From Panaeolus papilionaceus (lineage: Eukaryota > Basidiomycota > Agaricomycetes > Agaricales), in NCBI GenBank assembly GCA_015501605.1, contig JADNRZ010000023.1, positions 434,001 to 498,000 of the forward strand: a DNA stretch of 64,000 nt, written 5' to 3'. Shown here piece after piece: positions 57,807 through 64,000 of this stretch (within the stretch, counting starts at the first letter, position 1; the number at the start of each line of letters is the position of its first letter). The translations under genes were made by a program, and so were the position numbers. The notes under the pieces are model-generated. The model did not search any database and was not told the DNA's origin. It saw nothing but the letters and a program-made list of their open reading frames with translations.

Positions 57807-59459
57807 ATGTTCCCCAAGTCGACCCTCATCGCTCTCACTTTCGCCGCCACCGCTTTCGGGCAAGGCGTAGGAACCTACCAAACCGAAACCCACCCCCGAC
57901 TCCCCTTCCAACGCTGCACCAAGTCAGGCTGCACCACCGTCTCTGCAGGCCAAGTCGTCCTCGACGCCAACTGGCGCTGGGTCCACGTCAACAACGGCTA
58001 CACTAACTGCTACACTGGCAACTCATGGAACAGCACCGCCTGCGCCGATGGCAAAGCCTGTGCCAACAACTGCTCCGTCGACGGTGCGGACTACTCTGGC
58101 ACCTATGGTATCACCGTCAGCGGCAATGCGCTCACCCTCAAATTCGTCACTACCAACTCGAGCGGCAAGAACGTCGGCTCTCGTGTTTACCTCATGGCGT
58201 CTGATACCCGCTATGAGATGTTCAAGCTCCTTAACCAGGAGTTCACGTTTGACGTGGATGTGTCCAAGCTTCCTTGTGGGCTGAACGGCGCAGTGTACTT
58301 CTCTGAGATGGACGCGGACGGTGGTATGGCCAAGTACTCGTCCAACAAGGCTGGTGCCCAGTACGGTACCGGATATTGCGACTCTCAGTGCCCCAAGGAC
58401 ATCAAGTTCATCAACGGAGAGGTAAGATGCACCTTCAAATTCCACATTTACTCTATTCTGATCTTACCGCCACAGGCCAACAGCGTCGGCTGGGTCCCCT
58501 CTGAAACCGACCCCAATGCTGGAAACGGTCAATATGGCACCTGCTGCAACGAGATGGACATCTGGGAAGCCAACTCCATCTCCACAGCCTACACACCCCA
58601 CCCTTGCACAGTCCAGGGTCCCTACCGCTGCTCCGGCTCGCAATGCAACACCCCCACCGACCGTTACGGCGGTGTCTGCGACCCCGACGGCTGCGACTTC
58701 AACTCGTACCGCATGGGCGACCGCGAATACTACGGCCCGGGCAAAGTCGTCGACACCAACAAGAAATTCACCATCGTCACCCAATTCCTCACTACCGATG
58801 GAACGGCCAACGGTCGCCTCAAAGAAATCCGCCGCCTCTACGTCCAAGACGGTAAAGTCATTCAGAACTCCAAGGTCAACTTCCCCGGCATCGCTGCCTA
58901 CGACTCGATCACCGAAGAGTTCTGCACGGAGTCGAGGTCTCTCTTTGGTGACTTTGACAGCTTTGCTGCGAAGGGAGGTATGCCAGGTATGGAGGCTGGT
59001 CTGAAGAACGGCATGGTGCTCGCATTGAGTATCTGGGATGACCACCACGCACACATGCTCTGGCTTGACAGCACCTACCCTACTGACAAGGACCCCAACC
59101 AGCCTGGTATCGCTCGTGGAAGCTGCGCAACTACCACTGGCGACCCCAAGGATGTCGAAACTAACAACGCCAACGCCCAGGTCACCTATTCCAACATCAA
59201 GGTCGGGGATATCGGCACCACTTACACCAACACTGGCGGAGGAGGCGGAGGAGGAGGCAACCCTACCACTACTTCGACTGCTCCTCAGCCCACTCAGACT
59301 CTCTGGGGTCAATGGTGCGTGTTTCTCTTCATTTTCTAAAGGCCTATTTGCTGACCCAGATTTCTTTGTAGTGGCGGTCAAGGATACGCTGGCCCCACTC
59401 AATGCGGAAGTGGCAGGTGTGTTACCATCAACCAATGGTACTCCCAATGCCAGCCTTGA
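57807..59459 (+). CDS. Cellobiohydrolase, GH7 with C-terminal CBM1
   Basis: Model: join(57807..58421,58476..59314,59372..59459), 513 aa. A secreted exo-acting cellulase that releases cellobiose from the reducing end of cellulose chains. Signal peptide 1-19 ([13 protein letters not shown]). The catalytic segment is [11 protein letters not shown] with the nucleophile Glu231, Asp233 and acid/base Glu236. Disulfide-rich GH7 sequence such as [20 protein letters not shown] is intact. A Gly-rich linker (nine Gly) and Thr/Pro segment join a CBM1 starting [18 protein letters not shown] and ending NQWYSQCQP. The open frame without the second splice (to 59339) would lose the CBM1. Two introns, 54 and 57 nt. 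Complete domains and no broken residues mark this as functional. Confidence 0.96.
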
Positions 59460-59963
59460 GGGTTTTGAATATAGCTTGACTTCTATTATTTTTAAATTTG
59501 TATGTGCTTGTAACCTGTTTATCTTTCAACGAATTTCTGGCGTACCTGGCATGTCCCATCATGCATCATGATTCTTTATGATCATCCCCTACTGCCTCCG
59601 GGTCGAGAGCCGTAGATAGCTGGAAATAAGCGTTGACTCTAAGTTTTGGAGAAATATAGGAAAAACCCCAGTGGGAGATCGTCATCGTGTTATTGAGACT
59701 GCAAACGAAGGGAATCTATCCAAGCCTTGATCTGGGCTCTAGCAAGACAGGTCTTCACGAAGAGCCAAAACCAGATACAACGGGCATACTCCGTACCACT
59801 GCCTCGCGCAAAGCTCCCAGATCATGATCCACCATGTGCCACTCACATGAGTTCATTCATCTAAGCATCACAGATGTCACCACATATTTCAATAAATCTA
59901 AGCAAAACCTCGTTATCAACGATAATAGTACAAAAAGATAGAAAAGGGTGGCAGCTTGCAATA
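59460..59963. other. Intergenic region between convergent genes
   Basis: About 0.5 kb between the convergent stops of the cellobiohydrolase and the Spo7-like gene. Nothing recognised. Confidence 0.35.
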
Positions 59964-61213
59964 CTATGGTGAAGGAGGTGGTTCATGATTGGCCAACGTC
60001 CGTTCCAAAACCGCCGTCCGCATGCTGCTGCTCTCCTGACGGCGCAGTCGTTCTCGTGGAGTAGATGCGGATGCACCAGGTGTGGAACCAGACGTAGAGG
60101 AGGCCTTCGGCATAGGCGATCCACTCCTTTCCTTCTGCTTCATCACAATCCCTTGATCAGGAGTCGCAGGTGGCGTTCCACTCCTTGAGACTTTGCCTCT
60201 AGATGAAATAGAAGCAGTCCTCGAGGGAGGGGCAGATGCACCACTGCCACTAGCACTACCACCACCTCCAAACTTGTCTCCAACACCTGCAGACACGGGA
60301 CTCGGCGCGCGTTCCCAAAACGCCAGCTTCCCATACCACGTCTTCTTCCTCCCAGCGAATGCTTTCTCCTCGCGTCGTCGTTCAAAATTAGCCCTGTACC
60401 GTTCATATGACTCTCGGAAGTTGCGATCCACCTTGGAGGAGAAGATAAGCTCGCCGCGGGGGTTAACAGCAGGTGGAATAGTCGGAATCGGTCGGGTAGT
60501 GGAAGCGGACCGAGGTCGGTTACCTCCGGGCGAAGGCGAGGGTGATCTGGAGATGGTGCGTGAATCAGAGCTTGTGTGGTGCTCTTCAGGGCGAGGGAAG
60601 AAGAACGATAGAGGATTCCATAAGAACTTTGAGCGCAGTGGTGGTTTCTTGACGTTCAAAAACATGTTGAAGGGCCGTAAAGCACGATTAGTGTGTGGGA
60701 CATATCTAAATCGACTGTTAGCCCTTCCTCAGTGGTTATAAAGCCGCAATGAAACCTACTTGTTGGCATAGGCAATCTTCTCCGAATACAACCCACTTGC
60801 AAAGAACAGGACCAGGGTTGTTACACTGATAAACAACAGGCCCGTGGCGATATATGGATGCAACAGAACCTCCTTTTCCGCCGTGTAAATCTCAGGAAGC
60901 AACTGCTGCAGAAGCCATTTATATGGTATAACGAGAATGGATACGTCAGGGGGTAGTAAAACTTCAATTAGAAGTACAATAATCGCAGCAATTAGCTGGA
61001 ATAAAAACACTAGAAATATGAAAACAAATCATCAGATATTTCGAAAAGAGGTTCAAATGCCAATTTAAATATCGTACATTGGTATTTTGACTTTCTTCGC
61101 TGCAAATTGGCAGCTGTCGTCTTTAACCGCTCTTCAAATCGCAATAGGTCGCTGTACGTTGCATTGTCAGCTGGTGGAACGAAGGAACCTCTTGGACCTG
61201 AACGAGGTGGCAT
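59964..61213 (-). CDS. Spo7/CNEP1R1-like regulatory subunit of the Nem1 lipin phosphatase
   Basis: Model: complement(join(59964..60705,60760..61009,61078..61213)), 375 aa. Spo7 pairs with the phosphatase Nem1 at the nuclear envelope/ER and activates lipin (phosphatidate phosphatase). The N-terminal SDLLRFEERLKTTAANLQRR matches the DLxAFExRL start of the animal homolog. Two membrane spans follow: LFQLIAAIIVLLIEVLL and GLLFISVTTLVLFFASGLY, the second preceded by a short HP-containing helix (LLHPYIATG) as in CNEP1R1. The motif NRALRPFNM follows the second span. The C-terminal 200 residues are Ser/Pro/Arg-rich and extra compared with animal CNEP1R1, but such tails occur in fungi. The start at 61213 (MPPRSGPRGSF) is the best Met. 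Confidence 0.75.
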
Positions 61214-61432
61214 GAGCCAGGTGTTGGCTGACGCGTAGTGTCGCGACAGGGACAACCTGCAGAAATAACAACTGTCAACAAAAACGATAAGATAAACGGC
61301 AGTAGGATCAATCAATAGGGCCATTCCTGGCACTTGTTGGCGTTGTTCCTTTCTCTTTCGTCCAAAACCCCAGCGAAAGTACAAGTAATTTCATATATGA
61401 TTAAATGTAGTGTTCAGAATTACTAGAATTAT

Positions 61433-62359
61433 TTACGACAGAGTTTTAAGCAACCTAGAAACCCTTGAGTTAATCTTCTTGATATTTTGGAACTTCTTGG
61501 CTGTCGCCGGGTCGGTTGTTTGTCTGCGTTTCAGGCTTCGGCGGAAAGTACCAGGTGCCTGACCATCAATACTAGGGCAACCCATCGAGGTGAGATTTTT
61601 GACTTCACTCTTAATGACTTTGGTAATGAGATCGAAGCTAAGTCAAGTCATGAGCACACTTTCATAAGTATATGAGGTCAGATATGGGAACTTACTGGGG
61701 AGTGGCATCATCAGTATCTTCTTCACCCTTAAAGTCATCATCCACGTTCAAGACCTCGAACAAATCGTCCATTCCACTCAAATCCTGCAACCCGTGGATA
61801 TATCAGCTCTGAAATTGATTACTGAAGAAATTTAATCCTACCCAAATGAGAAGGATGGACTGTGTGCTGTTCTTTCCAAATGATTTCATAAGGTCAATCA
61901 CGCAGTCGTCTTCCGTCGACTCGCCGGCACCACTTCGATGAAAATGTGAGAAATATTTAAATCGCAATGACCTTTAGATGAACCTACCACGAGATGTTAG
62001 GAGTCAACCCCAGAGCAGCGGCAACGGGTGCAGCAGTAGCCTCGGTCTGAGAACAGAGGCCCGAGTCCTTGTCGAATGGACAGGTGACAATGAATCCAAT
62101 GTCAAGGGGTGCAAATACCTGATTGACCCATCAGAAATTGCTCTATGATACAAATGGAAGGTCTAAGGAAAAATAAAATACACACAGCAGGTATACAGTT
62201 TGACGCTCTGTCAAAGCCGACGTCTGTAAGACCAGGGAGATCCAATGACGGCGTTTCGGCATTCGAAATGATGTACACAGTGTTGTTGAAAACAGCACTT
62301 GCAGCACTGGCCATCATAACGGTGGCTGCAACGGCTTGGGCGAATGACTTGGCGAACAT
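61433..62359 (-). CDS. Secreted histidine-phosphatase-fold protein lacking catalytic histidines, paralog 1
   Basis: Model: complement(join(61433..61637,61696..61784,61842..61932,61988..62118,62186..62359)), 229 aa. Signal peptide 1-24 (Ala-rich, SFAQAVAATVMMASAASA). The mature start FNNTVYIISNAETPSLDLPG, then GLTDVGFDRASNCIPAVF, follows the order of the histidine phosphatase (phosphoglycerate-mutase-like) fold: strand, RHGE loop, then GLTxxGxxxA. Here SNAE stands where RHGE should be, and the late VWH-type motif is LLIWDLSGMDDLF. Both catalytic histidines are thus missing. EATAAPVAAALGLTP fits the ETA helix. Cysteines (for example SCGAGES, SMGCP) suggest disulfides. A Lys/Arg-rich tail (RRSLKRRQ) ends the protein. 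The same five-exon layout is seen in paralog 2. Confidence 0.75.
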
Positions 62360-62579
62360 AGTTGTAGTCAATGGGGGGAGAGATGGGAGAGAAAGTGGTA
62401 AGGTCGACTGAGGGCACTTCGAAAAAGCCCATTTCTAAATATTACTACTTTATACTCCCATACTATGGAGCAGGAATGTTAATATCACTTTCTTACTATT
62501 TTCCATCTCGTTATCCTGGCGCACCACCAAGAACAGCTTAATTCACCCACAAGGTGCACTGAATTGAATATTCAGAATC

Positions 62580-63088
62580 CTAAAATTGTGCTCCGGCTTC
62601 CTTCAAGAATTCATATAATCGTGTATGCGCAAATTGCTTCCCAATCCCAAGCGACCATTTCGCCAAATCCAGTTTCTGACCTTTTGTATCGTTTGCGGAG
62701 AAGTAAGCGCGGGTGATGTTCCAGTGACCAAAATACTTCCCAGGCCCGACCTCGCGAACCAAGTGTGTAACCATACTTCGTATGTTTAGTCAAATGGAAG
62801 TACAAAGTGCTTTTAATGTCGCTTCTCGGCGTTAAAGTGGGCTGTGAATGGGTATTATCGAGACATAGAGGTCACATACATGCGACGCTGATCATGATAC
62901 ACAGGAATTACGGAAGAAGGGGCACTCTCCGTTCCGTCGTGTAAGTGTCAGGAACCAGTGCCCGTGTGAGGTTGTGACACGCATGGTAAGAATAGATAGC
63001 AGAACCCCAGACGAGCTCAGTCGTAGTGCACAACATGACCCTTTCCCCGAGGCCAATTTGCACTTCGGACAGAAAAGGTCGTATGCCC
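62580..63088 (-). pseudogene. Gene fragment between the tandem paralogs, family unknown
   Basis: Two neighbouring segments read as protein: 62912..63088 (GIRPFLSEVQIGLGERVMLC, then ELVWGSAIYSYHACHNLTRA) and 62580..62775 (MVTHLVREVGPGKYFGHWNI, ending LYEFLKEAGAQF-stop). They can be joined with a GT..AG intron of 136 nt in frame. An acceptor (CAAAG) precedes the first segment, but I found no convincing exon before it. I do not recognise the family. It may be a partial, decayed gene or a gene whose first exon I missed. Confidence 0.3.
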
Positions 63089-63372
63089 CTTTGAGCTGCT
63101 TCACATCATGATAATGTTAGAAACTTGCTATTTTTATTGCCCAAATATTAAGTCGACATCACCCTACCCGTGTACTAGTACTGTCAGCTAATATTTAAAG
63201 CCTCTCGTTGGACCTATTGAAGGCGTCTGCTATGATATTGCGACTAGAATATGCTTGATAAAGTTTTTCAAAGGCCAATTCACACATTATTCGAGACATT
63301 ACGCTTATTCGATTGACAATGAGGGTATCAATATAACATTTATTATTATCAAGTTCAACTATTCTATTACAA

Positions 63373-64000
63373 TTACACCTGAATTCCCCTCGCAATCCTC
63401 GAGTTGATAGCACGCTGCTCAAGCGACCTTCGGCGGAACGTCCCAGCTGCCTGGCCATCAATGCCTGGGCAGCCCATAGAGGTGAGGTTTTGGACCTTGG
63501 TCTTGATGATCTTAAAGAGGACATCGAAGCTGTATGAAAGAGTAATACGGTCAACGTCATGGAATACATTCGGATGAAACCATTCGATACTAACTGAGGA
63601 GTGTCATCTGCTGTGTCGCCGTCGTCGTCAGAGTCAGAGCCATTAGGGCCGACAAAGTCGTCGTCAATGTTCAAGTTCTCGAACAAATCATCCATTCCGT
63701 TCAAATCCTGATCAGAGACACAAAATGTCAGTTTCTGTTCATCGACCAATGATTAGGGGATGCTTACCCAAACGAGCAGAATAGACTTGGTGCTCGTCTT
63801 TCCGAACTTTTGCATGAGGCCGATAACACAGTCGTCGTCGGTCTCTTCGCCAGCACCGCTGTTGTTGTAGAATCAGTAACAGTAAGCTCAAGTTAGTGCA
63901 AATTCGGCGAACCATGAGATATCGGGAGTCAAGCCAAGCGCGGCAGCAACAGGCGCAGCGGTCGCCTCGGTCTCAGAACACAGACCTGAATCCTTGTCGA
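63373..64000 (-). CDS. Secreted histidine-phosphatase-fold protein, paralog 2 (partial, cut by window end)
   Basis: Model: complement(join(63373..63529,63595..63707,63768..63858,63913..>64000)); the 5' part lies beyond the window. The visible part reads DKDSGLCSETEATAAPVAAA, then LGLTPDISCGAGEETDDDC, LLVWDLNGMDDLFENL and SMGCPGIDGQAAGTFRRRSL, in the same order and with the same intron positions as paralog 1. As there, VWD replaces the VWH-type motif, so the second catalytic histidine is missing; the RHGE loop is outside the window. An acidic insert DSDDDGDTADDTP is longer here than in paralog 1. The tail is shorter (ends ARGIQV). Tandem same-strand arrangement indicates local duplication. Confidence 0.75.

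Noticed and set aside
1..64000. CRISPR arrays, bacterial operons, insertion sequences, rRNA
   Set aside because: The window is eukaryotic with spliceosomal introns throughout; no regularly spaced repeats, transposase or rRNA sequence was seen.

Overview
The window reads as nuclear DNA of a mushroom-forming basidiomycete (Agaricomycetes). The genes are dense and carry many short introns, nearly all GT..AG and about 45-75 nt long. The gene set is typical of such fungi: a class I hydrophobin, a short secreted tyrosinase, a CE4 chitin deacetylase, a GH7 cellobiohydrolase with a C-terminal CBM1, a membrane-anchored pepsin-type protease, F-box/LRR proteins, and housekeeping genes (COQ9, eIF3j, cytochrome c, CSE1, histidinol phosphatase, a Spo7/CNEP1R1-like protein). 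I saw no reverse transcriptase, transposase, integrase, rRNA, convincing tRNA or CRISPR array. Exon models were built by hand from splice sites. Each is supported by a coding length divisible by three and by continuity of recognisable protein motifs across junctions.

Layout. 0-2.3 kb: COQ9 (-) and eIF3j (+) share a 203-bp divergent promoter. 2.3-5.9 kb: no gene I can support. 5.9-6.4 kb: a small orphan ORF. 6.8-12.6 kb (-): one 14-exon gene joining an HSPA12-type Hsp70 to a tail of nearly 1,000 residues that is low-complexity and rich in GW/WG motifs; a simple ORF scan splits it in two. 15.1-18.0 kb: tyrosinase (+) and chitin deacetylase (-), convergent. 18.7-20.2 kb (-): an unknown polytopic membrane protein. 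21.0-21.6 kb: cytochrome c. 23.8-24.7 kb: a GPI-type surface protein. 26.7-27.2 kb: hydrophobin. 27.8-30.4 kb: an F-box/LRR-like relic beside an intact F-box-like gene. 30.9-35.0 kb: a small unknown protein, a protein with a PD-(D/E)XK-like pattern, and an SDR oxidoreductase flanked by an imperfect ~110-bp direct repeat exactly 1,800 bp apart. 36.3-39.8 kb (-): an 1158-aa low-complexity membrane protein with clathrin-box-like motifs. 41.1-43.3 kb: the membrane-anchored aspartic protease. 44.8-48.5 kb (-): CSE1 in 15 exons. 51.0-54.4 kb (-): HIS2 and a monocarboxylate-type MFS transporter with one splice junction that breaks the frame. 57.8-59.5 kb: GH7-CBM1 cellobiohydrolase. 60.0-61.2 kb (-): Spo7/CNEP1R1-like gene. 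61.4-64.0 kb (-): two tandem paralogs of a secreted histidine-phosphatase-like fold lacking both expected catalytic histidines; the second runs off the window. A gene fragment lies between them.

How the genes work together. There is no operon logic and no clear biosynthetic cluster. Secreted and cell-surface functions are frequent (tyrosinase, chitin deacetylase, hydrophobin, GPI-type protein, protease, cellobiohydrolase, pseudo-phosphatases), mixed with housekeeping genes. The most unusual items are the Hsp70/GW-repeat fusion, the tandem pseudo-phosphatases, the low-complexity membrane protein with endocytic-type motifs, and the PD-(D/E)XK-like protein.
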